Shown in pieces: positions 29,145 through 40,150 of a DNA stretch of 64,000 bases. Position 1 is the first letter of the stretch. Every line of letters begins with the position of its first letter. This DNA comes from Moesziomyces globuligerus (Eukaryota > Basidiomycota > Ustilaginomycetes > Ustilaginales > Ustilaginaceae), in contig JARVLF010000003.1 of assembly GCA_030849465.1 (NCBI GenBank), positions 496,001 through 560,000 of the forward strand, in the 5' to 3' direction. The notes under the pieces are model-generated. The model had not been told where the DNA came from and did not search any database. It saw only the letters and a program-made list of their open reading frames with translations. A program made the position numbers and the translations under genes.

Positions 29145-29422
29145 CGTGAGGCCCGCGTTGTGTGTCTAAAGCCGAACTGGGAGGAAAGATGGGGAGGGCA
29201 AGGCGGGGTCCGTGCCGTTGGCTGAGTTGGACATCTCTCCCTCTTCCTCGAGCCTCAACTGCGCATAAAGTGGAGGATGCGCCCATCACCCGATTCGGTC
29301 ACCTCGGCCAAATCCCATCGGCTGATTTTGACACTCCTTCAAAGGTGGAGGAAGGACAAGCCTACCTGATTGCCGTCTGCTTCCCGACCACCGTTTCATC
29401 CCGTTACAGATCACCCGCCGAG

Positions 29423-29887
29423 ATGGAGTCGTCGATAGACCAGGTCGCTGCCAAGTGCAGCAAGCAGCTCGGTACGTCCCACTTCCTCAATCCCCGTCTA
29501 TCTTCATCCTGGCTTTGTTCCAACTGACGACCTGTTACTGGCTTGTGTTGGTGCGGTGGCCGAGTAGACACGTTCCAGCGGTGCATCCTGGCCAACCAGC
29601 AGAACCCCGGCGCATGCGAGCAATACAAGACCGAGCTCTCGCGCTGTGCTGCTAGCGCCGTGCCGCTGCTCAACGAGATCAAGAACCGCTGCGCAGCGCA
29701 GGTGATCGCCTACGACCGCTGCCTCGAACAGTTCACCGCCCAGGGCGACGCCGAGCTCGAAAAGAACTGCACGCCGCGCCTCCGCGACCTCTGGTTCTGC
29801 ACCGAAAAGGTCAAGCGCGAGCTCGAAGGTCAGGACCCGCACATCCAGAGCAGCAAAGAGGCAGCCAAGGCCACCCTCAACACGTAG
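29423..29887 (+). CDS. Twin CX9C mitochondrial protein (CHCHD5/Mic14-like)
   Basis: Two exons: 29423-29471 and 29568-29887; the 96-nt intron runs from gtacgt to a TAG acceptor and contains CTGAC. The product is 122 aa. Four CX9C motifs are visible (C-SKQLDTFQR-C, C-EQYKTELSR-C, C-AAQVIAYDR-C, C-TPRLRDLWF-C), i.e. two coiled-coil-helix-coiled-coil-helix units. Such proteins are imported into the intermembrane space by Mia40 and locked by disulfides. Two twin-CX9C units with this spacing fit CHCHD5/yeast Mic14. The spliced start is MESSIDQVAAKCSKQL-DTFQRC; without the intron the first CX9C is lost, which supports the gene model. Confidence 0.9.
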
Positions 29888-30040
29888 AATGCACAGCAAC
29901 ACTGCAATACCGGATAGATCTACAAGGTATCGACATTGCGAGAAACTGTGCCAGTGCGTGCGGAACGGGACTTCGGAGTCAAGACAGGAGAATCACTACA
30001 GAATCAACAAGGTATCGTCTATAAGAGCGTGGGGCAGGTC

Positions 30041-31555
30041 TTAGGCTGCGATGGCGGGAGCAGGCACGGGGAGCCCGGTAGGCGCAGGAGCGTCGGTGGC
30101 CGTGTCGGTGCTCACGCCCATCGGCGGCACATCTGCCGTCGTCGAGGCCGAATCGACCGAGCTCTCCAGCGCCGCGTCCTGAGTTGGAACCTCTGCAACG
30201 CCGGGCTGGACGCCAGGCTGGCCTGGGCGTGCTTGCTTCGACGCGGTCAGCTGCTTCAGCTTGACCCACATGTGCGCCTGCTTGGCTGCGGGTGCTTCCT
30301 CGTCGCGCTGCTGGTCGCTCGTCGGGCGCACAGCTCGCGAGAGGCTGAACCGTTTTCGTGGCACCTTAGCCTTCCCCACATGCTCCGTCTTTGCTTCCTC
30401 AGCAGCCACCTCTGCAGGGGCCACCATGCCCGAGACTGCGATCGGCTCGGCGGTCTTGGTCTTTCCTGGCTTGCTTCTGAACCAGGCGCCATCGTTGGTG
30501 ACGGTGACGGTGAGCACGGCGGTCAGTCCGTCGACGGCAATGTCGTGATTGACGCCCTGGATGCCGGGAGGCATGAGGCCCGCGACAAATGTCACGTCCG
30601 TGTGGAACTTTGTCCCCATGAAGCTCGTCTGTCCATCGCCCTTGCCCATCGCCGCGGTGACGAGCTCGTTGCGGCCGATGTTGTAGCCGTCCGGGACGAT
30701 CATGTGGTTCTTGGATGCGTCCATCTCCTTGCTGGTGGCGAGGAACCAGGCACCCGACCCCTGCTGTTGCCAGGCACGGATGTGGTTACCGCCAACGAGG
30801 CTCTCGATGCACGTCCCAAAGACATGGTCAAAGGGGGTGTAGACCTCGCGGTAGAGGAATTCCTGGTCTCTCCAGCCGCGTGGGTCGAGATAGGCCTTCT
30901 GGGCTCCGCCGGCGTGGAGGCCGAGACACTCGCGGTCAAAGTCGAGTGAGCGACAGTAGGACTGGAAGCCCTTGCGCGTCAGGATGGCCGGGGAGGAGAG
31001 CGACGAGACAATGATGTTCAAAGGCTCGTGCTCGCCGTTGCCGACGAGGTCGAACGACGTGCCTCCGTACAGACGTGGATCGGCAAAGCCGTACTGGTTC
31101 CCATCCACCAAGTCCGTCGAGACCTGGGAGGGAGGTTCGGGAAAGACGGGCACAGACGTCTGCGTCCCATGCGTGAGCTTGATCACCTGTTCGACCAGCG
31201 CAGCATCGGCGAGCGGGGTAGTTACGACGATGGTCGGTGCAGCAGTGGTGCGGACTTGCGCCTGTTCGTCATCAACGAGGGCCGGGTCGTGAGGATCTTC
31301 GAGCCCTAAGACTCGACCTTCAGTGTCGACCCGAGCGGCGGGCGAGTCGATGGAGTCCGGTTCGTCGACCTCGGCCATGCGAGCGCCCTGCTTGCGAGTG
31401 AGCGTACTGGCGACGTGCGCATCCACCTCGGCCCCCGTTGGGCCGGAGGTGGTCCCGCGCGCTTGCTTCTGCGCCCTCACGCGCGCCTTGCGCGACGAGA
31501 CATACCGCGACACGGCGCCAAACGGCGTCAATGCAGATCGAATCGCTACCGGCAT
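30041..31555 (-). CDS. Hypothetical protein with one conserved-looking globular domain
   Basis: 504 aa, single exon. The central part (~175-345) looks globular: NIIVSSLSSPAILTRKG, SLDFDRECLGLHAGG, FGTCIESLVGGNHIRAW, GAWFLATSKEMDASKNHMI and PDGYNIGRNELV. I believe I have seen this arrangement in uncharacterised fungal proteins but cannot name a family. The N-terminal ~100 and C-terminal ~130 residues are low-complexity (Ala/Thr/Pro/Glu). There is no clear signal peptide or membrane helix. It is convergent with the CX9C gene. Confidence 0.75.
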   Translation of the reverse strand: MPVAIRSALTPFGAVSRYVSSRKARVRAQKQARGTTSGPTGAEVDAHVASTLTRKQGARMAEVDEPDSIDSPAARVDTEGRVLGLEDPHDPALVDDEQAQVRTTAAPTIVVTTPLADAALVEQVIKLTHGTQTSVPVFPEPPSQVSTDLVDGNQYGFADPRLYGGTSFDLVGNGEHEPLNIIVSSLSSPAILTRKGFQSYCRSLDFDRECLGLHAGGAQKAYLDPRGWRDQEFLYREVYTPFDHVFGTCIESLVGGNHIRAWQQQGSGAWFLATSKEMDASKNHMIVPDGYNIGRNELVTAAMGKGDGQTSFMGTKFHTDVTFVAGLMPPGIQGVNHDIAVDGLTAVLTVTVTNDGAWFRSKPGKTKTAEPIAVSGMVAPAEVAAEEAKTEHVGKAKVPRKRFSLSRAVRPTSDQQRDEEAPAAKQAHMWVKLKQLTASKQARPGQPGVQPGVAEVPTQDAALESSVDSASTTADVPPMGVSTDTATDAPAPTGLPVPAPAIAA

Positions 31556-32235
31556 CGTTCACCAGTCCGAGTCAGAGCTGCTGAGGGTGCTCAAGACAGA
31601 CAGCGCCGGCCAGGGAGACCATTACTTATGGCATCGGCACTAGATGCAACGTGCTTCCTCATCCACCCAGCCTCTGTACATTGCGCAGACAGACTTGGGC
31701 GAGCTGCGCCTGTGCATCGGCAGCCGGTCAGCTGCTGGAATTTGGCTCGGAAGATTAGCTCGGACGGAGTTGCGACTCGGCATGGCTACGCTCTCGCTCG
31801 CTGCGCCAAGCGGACGCCATGGCAACACGGACCGCGATCTGCAACGCCGCTCCGCATTCGCTGGTTGACGTGCAGCCATCCATCCCCCGTCCGCAACTGC
31901 AAGAGAAACATGTCAAAAGAACAACGCGCTTGAGCTTCTCTTTTTTTGACACCGGTCTCGGCGCTCGAATCGATCCGATGCGCATTTTCCTTTTTCCCGC
32001 AAAGCTCCCAAAGTGCGGAGACGCCTTAGACCGGAACGTTTTCAGGGGACCCACAGCTCGCTTATGCGGGGCAGCGCACAGTCTACCCCTTCCTCTCCTC
32101 GCTCCCTTCGACTGGATTCATCCCTTCCTTGTGTCTCTGATACATGCCGCTCGATCAGTTGTCACGGCGTAGAACTGTATGTTTTGCAGACTCGATTGGC
32201 TCGGGTCGGCTAGACAACCTGCGCGCGCGGAAGGC
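31556..32235. other. Intergenic region
   Basis: 680 bp between two minus-strand genes. Open frames on both strands are short and without motifs. It probably includes the promoter of the 30041-31555 gene and the 3' UTR of the mannosidase. Confidence 0.45.
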
Positions 32236-34308
32236 TCAAGCGAAGCCGGTTGAGAAGCTGGGCTGGAAGACGGGGAGGGGATGAGCCTCCGTGTTGAGCA
32301 CCCACTTGTTGAGCGGGAGCGTATCGCGGTGCGAAAAGAGGAGGTAGAGATACTTGAGCGTCTCGGACAACCAGAAGGTCTCCATCTTGTCCACCTTGCG
32401 CGGCTCGTCGGCATCGACGTCGTCGATGCTCGAGTAGCCGCCGCTGGCGACCTTGCAGTGGCGCTCGAAGGCCTGGAAGATCTGCCAGCCCCAGTGCCTG
32501 TAGATCTCGTCGCCCGTGAGGGCAAAGGCGACAAAGAGCGACTCGACCGTCTCGGGGCGGAGGATGTTGCGCGCGTCGATGAGCGGGTTCGGCCGGCCCG
32601 AGTACGAGGGCGGCGGCTTCTTGATGTACCAGTCCGCGTTCGGCGGCAGCGGCGCCAGGTTGCGCGCGAGCATCTGCGCATCGCTCATCTGCGCATCCTG
32701 CGGCGTCTTGAAGAAGGCGATTTCGGGCGAGAGGCCCGTCTTGGTGTTGGTGTACGTGTCCATGCAGGTACGCACAAACTCGTGGCCCAGGCGCCAATCC
32801 TCCCGGTCCGTCTCGTCGCCCGTGCCCACGTCCGAGATGGGTGGCAGCGGCCTCTTAGCGACATCGCCGAAGATGTCCGTGTTGGATGTGGAGCCGAGCA
32901 TGAGCGCGCCGCCGAGGAAGCACACCAGATGGTCCTGCTTGGGCACGAGCTGCATGTAGGCGCGGCCGTCGCGGGCACGGCGCGGAGCAAGTTCGGCGGT
33001 AAACATGAGCGGTGGCTTCGAGTGCACCGAAGGCTTGGTGAGCAGGCGCTTGATGCCGCGGAGCGCGCCGTCGTACATGTGGCGATACACGTCCTCGGTA
33101 CGGCCGGTCTGGAGCCACTGCTTGACAAGGTACTCGTAGTACGAGTCTCCGCGGCTGCCGAGGCGGATCTCGCCATTGTAAAAGTGGCCGTTGAGCGGGT
33201 TGAGGAAGATGGGCAGCAGGCCATGGAGATGCGGAAGTGCAGCAGTAGCGTTGCGCACGACCTCCATTGGACGCTCTGCGATGCGCCAATACTCCAAGTC
33301 GCCGGTGAGATGGGCAAGATACTTGAACTCGAGCTGGATGGTGGTGGCCTCGGCGAGGCTGGACGAGTTGTTGTTGTTGAGGTCCGGGAAGGCCTCGCCG
33401 GTCTCGAGGTCGACTTCGCGCAGGGGCACGCCGGTAGGCGTGTCGAAGGCGGGCTTGAGCCTGTCTGCCAGCTCCACTGCACGGGCGATGAACATCTGGG
33501 CATCCTGCTCGTTGGGTGCAAAGGCGGGATGGGGCGGGTCTCGGATGAGAGCGGCAGCGGAGAGCAGACCGCCGAGGGTGCGGATGGTAGTCTCGAATAC
33601 GTTCATCCTTCCGGGCACGTCCCAGCTGAGGTCGTTCTGGACCCAGTCGCGGGCCTCCTCGTATTCGTCCTTGAGGCCGAGGAGGATGAGGGTGTCGAGG
33701 GTGTCGACGATGGTGTAGCCGATGCCCTGTCCGTGCTTGCCGCTGAGGTTGGAGCCATGCTTGCTGATAGGATGGTACTCATCGTAGCCCCATGCATCGC
33801 GCCTATATGCGGACCACGAGTGTTGGAAGGCAGCCAGAACAGCAGCCTGCTTGTCGAGGTCGGCCGAGCGAAGCGGCTGGTCGGGAAGCGGCCGTGTAGG
33901 TGGCAGTGGGTATGGGAGGGAGGGCGCCCTCTTGTCCGTGTCGGCATCGAAGGGGACCTGCTTGTTCCACGCATTCGCGGTTGGGGAGTGTCTAGAGGGC
34001 GATGAGACAGATGGCTGGCTATGCGATGATGGCGGCTCAAAGTCGGACGAGCTTGGACGGAAAAGGTGGGTGGGCAGCTGGCCGTTGTTCTTGTAGGTGA
34101 GGTAGGCGATGAGGAAGAGCGCAGCCGAGCATGCCCAGGAGAGCAATCGCCATGATGAGCGCGTCGGTGATTTGGGCGGTGGCGACTTAGAGATCGGAGC
34201 CGTGCGTGTCGAGGAAGAGGATGAGTTAGATGTAGCCTTGGCCGGAGTCGACGCTTTGGATGCCCGCTTCTTGGCTGCTGACGAGGCAGCGCCCGTTGTG
34301 GCGGCCAT
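32236..34308 (-). CDS. MNS1: GH47 alpha-1,2-mannosidase (ER class I)
   Basis: 690 aa. A type II membrane protein: Lys/Ser-rich cytosolic tail, a transmembrane helix at ~56-72 (WACSAALFLIAYLTY), a Ser/Pro stem and a GH47 catalytic domain from about residue 160 to the end. Recognisable blocks: SWSAYRRDAWGYDEYHPIS, YTIVDTLDTLILLGL, VFETTIRTLGGLLSA, EATTIQLEFKYLAHL, LVCFLGGALMLGS with the conserved disulfide Cys and its partner in RTCMDTY, LRPETVESLFVAF, and the C-terminal NTEAHPL carrying the Ca2+-ligand Thr. The enzyme trims terminal mannose from Man9GlcNAc2 on glycoproteins. An ER location is inferred from closeness to yeast Mns1 text; a Golgi class I enzyme is the alternative. It is single-exon. 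Confidence 0.92.
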   Translation of the reverse strand: MAATTGAASSAAKKRASKASTPAKATSNSSSSSTRTAPISKSPPPKSPTRSSWRLLSWACSAALFLIAYLTYKNNGQLPTHLFRPSSSDFEPPSSHSQPSVSSPSRHSPTANAWNKQVPFDADTDKRAPSLPYPLPPTRPLPDQPLRSADLDKQAAVLAAFQHSWSAYRRDAWGYDEYHPISKHGSNLSGKHGQGIGYTIVDTLDTLILLGLKDEYEEARDWVQNDLSWDVPGRMNVFETTIRTLGGLLSAAALIRDPPHPAFAPNEQDAQMFIARAVELADRLKPAFDTPTGVPLREVDLETGEAFPDLNNNNSSSLAEATTIQLEFKYLAHLTGDLEYWRIAERPMEVVRNATAALPHLHGLLPIFLNPLNGHFYNGEIRLGSRGDSYYEYLVKQWLQTGRTEDVYRHMYDGALRGIKRLLTKPSVHSKPPLMFTAELAPRRARDGRAYMQLVPKQDHLVCFLGGALMLGSTSNTDIFGDVAKRPLPPISDVGTGDETDREDWRLGHEFVRTCMDTYTNTKTGLSPEIAFFKTPQDAQMSDAQMLARNLAPLPPNADWYIKKPPPSYSGRPNPLIDARNILRPETVESLFVAFALTGDEIYRHWGWQIFQAFERHCKVASGGYSSIDDVDADEPRKVDKMETFWLSETLKYLYLLFSHRDTLPLNKWVLNTEAHPLPVFQPSFSTGFA

Positions 34309-35089
34309 GGGTATCGTGTAAGATCACAATGGCTACCTGCGCCGAGAGTGAGTCGAATCTGCGAAATGAAGCGCAGCGCGAACAAAGGCAAGAGGAAGAG
34401 AACAGGAGAGTGCAGGTGAGGATGGGGGCAGCACGATTTTAGGCGGTCGGGAAGAAAGCTGCGACGTGTCGTCCTCGCTCGCACGACCCTGGTCGGGTGC
34501 GTTCCGACTTTCTCACTGCCACCTTCTTGAGCTCGGGTATCTACGCACAATCTCACAGCATCATCGCAGCCAAAGCACTCAGCCTGGGCAGCGCATTGGC
34601 GCAGTCATTGAGCATCACATGATCACGATGCGATGGCGCAGCCGCATTTTGTGCTTCTTCTTCTTCACAATGGTGGGCGAGCAGGGTCGTGCGGAGTCGG
34701 AGTTGCCGTGTTGGTTGGTTTGGCCAAAGTAACGCGTTGGAGCGTGGGCGTGAGCGCACGGACGCCAGCGACTGCCCACGCTCCACACGGCCCATGCTGC
34801 AGCTTCTGCGAGACTTGATTTTGGATGCAATTTCTTCTTTCTCGACACCGCGTGGATCTGCGTCAGCTGCACTGTCGGCAGCGCCGACCGCATGGGCACG
34901 ATGGTGGGTGGAAGCGTCGCCCTTTGTCTACCGGAACTGCGCCGCTGTTCGAGCGCAGGGGTGGATCTGCGGTCTGCTGAGCTTGAGCTTGTTCGCCTGA
35001 GAAGAAGGCCCAAATCGACCGGCCTCGCCGATGATGGCAAGGCAGGTTTGTTGGTTCAAGGGCGATGCTCCTCTGCGCATGCTTGATCC
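34309..35089. other. Intergenic region
   Basis: About 780 bp upstream of the mannosidase and downstream of URM1. Short open frames occur on both strands without recognisable text. I see no repeat or RNA gene. Confidence 0.45.
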
Positions 35090-35483
35090 TTAGCCTCCAT
35101 GAAGCGTGCTGATAAAGACAATCTCGTCGCCATCCTGCAGCACGTATTCGCCCTCGCCCTCCAGTTCCCAGTCGCCGTTGTTGATCAGCACCAGGATGCC
35201 CGGCCGCCTGTGCATCCAGCTTCGGTCAGTCTCGTTGCTTACACTGCCCTCTCTCGATTGCATGTTGCACTTACACCGAATCTCCATCCACAAATAGCTC
35301 CTCGCGCTCCGTAATAAGGTGCTTGCGAATGTGCTGGATGAGGTCGGCCACGTCGGCCGGCTTGCCTGCCTCGTCGGTGCGGGCCAGCGTCAGCTCGTGC
35401 TTCTTCTCGTGCGGTGGCGCAAGCAGCAGCTCCGTGCCCCCGCCGAACTCCACCTTGACCTTGACCGTAGCTGACGTTGCCAT
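35090..35483 (-). CDS. URM1: Ubiquitin-related modifier 1
   Basis: Two exons on the minus strand: 35275-35483 and 35090-35207; the 67-nt intron (gtaagt...cacag) joins [20 protein letters not shown]. The product is 108 aa, the usual size. Urm1 is a sulfur carrier and ubiquitin-like protein: the E1 Uba4 thiocarboxylates its C-terminal Gly-Gly, and the sulfur is used for the 2-thio group of wobble uridine in tRNA Lys/Glu/Gln. Landmarks: [12 protein letters not shown] at the N-terminus, [29 protein letters not shown] at the end, with the essential terminal Gly-Gly intact. A small insert (GEGEYV) lies near the C-terminal strand. Confidence 0.96.
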
Positions 35484-36089
35484 CTCCTCGTTTCACGTTG
35501 GGTGCCCGACGGTGTGCTGTTCTGCCGTCGATGATCGCCGCAGAGGTGGAAGAAGTCCGTCTTCTGCATTCAGCATCAAGGGTCCATCCAACTGCATTCA
35601 CATTCCCGGGAGACGGAAAATAAATTAGCTTCGCAGCAGGGCCTGGTCTAACAAAGATTTCTTTTTTTCGTGTTACTCCGACCAAGCAGTTCGGCTTGGC
35701 GGCACGGCACAATGACTTCATCAGCCGCCTGCTCCTGGCTCTCCCTTTCGGCACAGCACAGCCCTCACAGCATTCCCCCACACAACACCCTTTCACTCCC
35801 GACCTCGGGACGCATCGTCAGGCCGGGCTCGGTTGCCAGCACTTCGCTTGTCCAGCCGACCGGCGGCTCCTGGCCCATCGCCTCCCCTTATCGAGCGCCC
35901 AGCCACGTTGATGACGCCCGCCCACATGTCCACTTGTCGCATCTCATGGCCCCTGGATGTCTCTCCTGCCCCACTGAAGTGAGACCCCCTCACAACATCT
36001 CTCTCTCGCATCGTCTCCTCCTTCTCCTCCAACCTTGCCCGCTCTCCGATTGACTCTGGGCTCAAGACGATACCCGCGCGCTCCACACC
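35484..36089. other. Divergent promoter region
   Basis: 606 bp separate URM1 from the IQ-motif gene. The right half is C/T-rich on the plus strand, as expected before the ATG at 36090. Small open frames are not supported as genes. Confidence 0.45.
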
Positions 36090-37865
36090 ATGACTTCGAC
36101 ACAAGTCCGCACAACACCACCAGCGGTCGAAGCGCAGCAGTCTGCAGAGACGCAGTCCTCGCAGCCTGCTGAGCATGAGCACAACCACGACACCGACCGC
36201 GACAAGGCGGCGGCGCTCCTTATCCAGCGCAACTACCGCGGCTATCGCACACGCCGTCAACTCGACGGATGCAACATCTCCGCCGACACGCGCTGGTCCG
36301 ATGCCGTACACCGCCTCCGCCTCGAACAGGCAAACAAGCAGTCCAACACCGGCCGCAACGATGCCACCTCCCGCTGGAAGCGCGGCAAGCTCCTCGCCGG
36401 CCAGCTCTCGGGCGCCGAAAAGATGGATTCGCCCGACAGCGACAATCCTCGCGGCGCCGACGAGCCGGTCGAAGGCGGTCCGTCCCTCGCCACGCCTGGC
36501 GAGCAGGACGACGATCACTCGATCGTAAACGCAGACACAAAGGTCGGCGACGTCCCCGGCGGACAAGAGGGAGACAAGGTGGACAACATCCGCAGCATTG
36601 CCAAGCCGAGCGACAAGGGCTTGAAGCTCATCGAGTGGTGGACGCGAGGCGGAAAGGCACAGGAACTCAGCAAGATGATGGAGGAGCAGTACTGGCTCGA
36701 GATGGTCGACCGCAAGCACAGATACGGCTCGAATCTCAAGTACTACCACAAGGAGTGGCAGCACGCCGACACGCGCCAGAACTTCTTCCAGTGGCTCGAC
36801 GAGGGCGACGGCAAGAAGGTCAGCCTCGACGACTGTCCACGCGACCGCCTCGACTCTGAATGCGTCATCTACCTCAGCTCGGAACAGAGACGCAACTACG
36901 TCGTCGACATCCAGGATGGCAAGCTCCTCTGGCGTCGCAACGGCAAGCCTGTCGACACCAAGCGCAACAAGCACAAGGACCTCGGCAAAGGCAGGGGCAT
37001 CGTGGATATCGGCGAGGAGGAACAGCAGGAGCTCCGCAAGGATAGCGAGCGTAGAGCGCTCCAGAGAGGCGTCTCCGAGAGCTCGCTCGACTCGTACCTC
37101 GACGGTTCCTCCTCCTCCTCCTCCAGCAGCAGCAGCGATGGTGAGGAGATGAGCAAGGAGGAAAGGACCAAGATCGCAAAGCACTACCAGTCGAAGCGCT
37201 CGGGCAAGTCGCGTCACCTCGACGCACTCAACTCGTCCAACTGGTCGGATATGCTCCTTCGAAAAGTAAGCCCCCCTCCCCCTCTTCCCCTCTGCGCCAC
37301 TTACGTACAGACACTGACGCGCTCGATTTGTGATCGGATGGTATAGACGATCGGCAACAACACGTGGATCTACGTCTTCAACTCGCGCCACGAGCTCTAC
37401 ATCGGCTTGAAGCAGACGGGCTATTTCCAGCACTCGTCCTTCCTCTACGGCGGTCGCGTGCTCTCGGCAGGTCTGCTCAAGGTCGACAATGGCACGCTGA
37501 CCAGTCTGAGTCCGCTCTCGGGCCACTACCGCGCAGGCACGGCGCACTTCCGCTACTTTGTCAAGATGCTCCAGGACTCGCACGTCGACCTGGACCGCGT
37601 CACGCTCTCCAAGAGCCTGCTCATGCTCGCTGGCATGGAGAAGTACGGCAAGATGATGAGCAAGACCAAGTCGAAAAAGAAGAGCGACAAGAAGAACCAG
37701 ACCGAGGCCAAGGATACCAACGCCAAGCAGTCGCTCTCGGACCGCATCAAGCACAAGCTCCACCTCGGCAGCAAAAGCAAAGACCACAATGACGAGGTCG
37801 AGGGCGAGGATAAGCCAAGCGGTCTCGCGAAGTTGAAGGAGAAGCTCAAGCCGTCTTCGTCCTAA
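36090..37865 (+). CDS. IQ-motif (calmodulin-binding) protein
   Basis: Two exons: 36090-37265 and 37347-37865; the intron is 81 nt (gtaagc...gtatag) and keeps phase (LLRK-TIGNNTWIY). The product is 564 aa. An IQ motif lies at about 35-55 (AAALLIQRNYRGYRTRRQL). A conserved-looking core follows: GLKLIEWWTRGGKAQELSKMM, YWLEMVDRKHRYGSNLKYYHKEW, then NNTWIYVFNSRHELYIGLKQTGYFQHSSFLYGGRVLSAGLL and HFRYFVKML. This layout resembles plant IQM-type and related fungal calmodulin-binding proteins, whose exact role is unclear. A Ser-rich run sits before the intron, and the C-terminal ~85 residues are Lys-rich. No membrane helix or signal is seen. Confidence 0.85.
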
Positions 37866-37994
37866 ACGAAAGGGTGTTGGAAAGATGCGAGTCTGTTATA
37901 CCACGATGCCAATGCAGATTCACGACGAGAGACGGATCCAAGACGAGAACGGGTATATTGCGAATGCGGTTGCCATGGTGCGAAGATGCAGTGA

Positions 37995-38468
37995 CTAGAA
38001 GAACGAGTAGGGACGAGAAGTGAGCGACGATTCGCTGACTGTCGAGCTGCGGACGTCGGTCTCGAGGAGCGAGTGGAATTCGAACGCGCTCGACTTCTCC
38101 ACCAGTGGTGTGGTTTCGGTTGGCCAGGAGCGCGACGTCGACGTGCTGTCGTAGCTGTCCGAGGACCATCGGGAGCTGGATGCGACGCTCTCCGTCCCCT
38201 CCACCGCAAGGGCTTGCGAGAGAGTCGGGGAGGAGAGAGGGCGGGAGATGGAGTTCTTGAATTGGACGTGGCGGCGCTCGCGGTTGGTGGCGCCGTAGCT
38301 TCGCACCTTTTCCGCCGCGGTCTTGATCGAGCCGAGGTGCAGCTTGTCTTCCCCCTCCGCCGTGAGTCGGGGAATGGCCGAGATGATGGCACGAGCGAGG
38401 CCGACCATCGGATCCTGAACCGATCCCTCCGAAGTGGGGTAGCGGGCGGCTTGAATAAGAGCAACCAT
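37995..38468 (-). CDS. Small hypothetical protein
   Basis: 157 aa from the ATG at 38468. The N-terminal third (MVALIQAARYPTSEGSVQDP and IISAIPRLTAEGEDKLHLGS) looks constrained; the rest is Ser/Thr-rich with RWSSDSYDSTSTSRSW. No motif, signal or membrane segment is recognised. It is convergent with the IQ-motif gene (about 130 bp between stops). The evidence is only codon bias, length and placement, so it could be wrong. Confidence 0.5.
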   Translation of the reverse strand: MVALIQAARYPTSEGSVQDPMVGLARAIISAIPRLTAEGEDKLHLGSIKTAAEKVRSYGATNRERRHVQFKNSISRPLSSPTLSQALAVEGTESVASSSRWSSDSYDSTSTSRSWPTETTPLVEKSSAFEFHSLLETDVRSSTVSESSLTSRPYSFF

Positions 38469-39184
38469 CTTGCTAAGTCAGGTGTAAAGAGATGCTGAGG
38501 TAGGCAGTGTTGGACGAGCTATGTAAGTTGATGGGATGGAGTGGGAAAGGACATCGCAAGGACTGGGGGCTTATATCTCTTTCCCTCCCCACCAAGGGCA
38601 GCGAGGATGCGACAGACATGGTGCGAGAGTGACGTGGGGATCGAGATGATGATGAGCAGTCTGATCGGCCGCGCAGGGATCAGCAGAGTGATGGATCAGC
38701 CCCCTGGCAGGCAAAGGTGAGCAGCAGCCTGACACTTTGAGAAGTCGCTCAGCCGCATGCAGAAGGCCGCACTCCGCATGCAAGCCTGGATCAGCCGCCT
38801 GACACGCCTGTCAGTCCCCAAATCAGCCAAATCCGCACCCGTACAAAGTCCCTTTGTGCATCGCGACGCGTCGTCCCCTTTTTTTCTCGCAGCAGAAAGG
38901 CCACTCGAGGCGCCAGGCGCAATCCCCGCGCCAGAGCGTGCGCTCAAAGACCTCGTCGAGTGCACGTCTTCGCAGCCATTCATTCGACATTCTCGCCATC
39001 CATGCTCACTATCTCGGCGTGCTTGAATCGTCATTCAACACAGTATGGACCAATTCTCATTCGATGTTGTAGGGATGTGTCTCGCCAATGACTAGCGACA
39101 GGGCAGATGAGCGGCAAGGGGCAGATAAGCAGCGAATGTGTCCTTCGCATATGCTTCGTCCGATCGCTGAGTGGACAACAAACA
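38469..39184. other. Intergenic region at the border of the gene-poor segment
   Basis: About 720 bp with no supported gene. From here the composition becomes visibly less GC-rich than the sequence to the left. Confidence 0.45.
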
Positions 39185-40150
39185 TCATCTGGACAACCAA
39201 CTCCTGTGAGGAAGTCCCTCAGGCTCGATCTTGCAGCATTTGTGCCCCAAGAACGCGAACTCTTCGACAGGACGTGTTGGCGAAGCGTAAATGACCAACG
39301 TACCCGGGCACACAGGCCCGCCTTGCAGTTGCATTACTCTGTAGGCGGGCGAGAGGACAACATAAACCTGGTGCTTGTGAGGATCGCCATCGATCATCGC
39401 CAACAGCTCCTCTTGCGTCGTGGCAAGCAAGCCCTCGAGCCGGTACATGGCGATTCGGTCGACCGGGAAGCCTCGAAATACGAACACCATCGGCTGTCCT
39501 CTGATCACCGGCGGAGATTCCCAGATCTTTTCCAGCAGCTCCTGAGTGAGCGAGCGGACATAGACCAGCTGATCGTCTACGTGGACCACAGGTTGGCCCG
39601 CGTCGGCGCCCAGAGAGCTCTTGAGGTAGACCTCGCCGATCTGTTTGATGACGTCGAGCCTCTCCTCCCGGTTCAAAAACGACTGATTCTTTGTACCAGA
39701 GTTCCAAGGCCGGAGGACATGCTCGAAGGCAACGCGCGACCAGTTCGAGCTGCGATCTAGAAGGTAACTGCAGCCGAGGGTGACGCCGGGACCGTAGACT
39801 TTCTCGTACTCCTCGGTGACGACGACTTGCTCGACCTCTTCCTCCGACTTCTCCGCGTCGTCTTCGCTCGTCTTCTCAGTTGACGTGTCGCATGGTTTAT
39901 CCTCCGAAGAGCCGCATGGCTTTTCGTCCGAAGCGCCAGAGCCGTTGCTGGAGGTCTCCTCTTTCTCTGTCGATGTCGCTTCTTGCTCACCGGCAGCGGG
40001 TTCCTCTTCTTCTACCTGTAGATTCGTGATAGACCCAGCCACGTCAACTGATGATAGCTTGGCACGATCAGCACAAGCGATGCCCTTTGCTCCTCGCTTC
40101 AACGGAGCAATCTCGCGCTCGTCGTTCCTCTTGACAAATGGCTCGGACAT
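39185..40150 (-). CDS. Tandem paralogue A of an unrecognised protein family
   Basis: 321 aa, single open frame from the ATG at 40150. The N-terminal ~120 residues are acidic and Ser/Thr-rich (EEEE, SEDDAEKSEEEVEQ). The folded part shares a pattern with the two genes upstream: a W/Y...F(E)HVLRPW box, a GQPVVHVDDQLVYVRS strand, KIWESPPVIRGQPMVFVFRGFP, then QLQGGPVCPGTLVIYASP and EFAFLGHKCCKI near the end. No signal peptide, membrane helix or known domain is seen. Unlike paralogues B and C it shows no clear 7-codon first exon. Function unknown; the family looks lineage-specific. Confidence 0.7.
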   Translation of the reverse strand: MSEPFVKRNDEREIAPLKRGAKGIACADRAKLSSVDVAGSITNLQVEEEEPAAGEQEATSTEKEETSSNGSGASDEKPCGSSEDKPCDTSTEKTSEDDAEKSEEEVEQVVVTEEYEKVYGPGVTLGCSYLLDRSSNWSRVAFEHVLRPWNSGTKNQSFLNREERLDVIKQIGEVYLKSSLGADAGQPVVHVDDQLVYVRSLTQELLEKIWESPPVIRGQPMVFVFRGFPVDRIAMYRLEGLLATTQEELLAMIDGDPHKHQVYVVLSPAYRVMQLQGGPVCPGTLVIYASPTRPVEEFAFLGHKCCKIEPEGLPHRSWLSR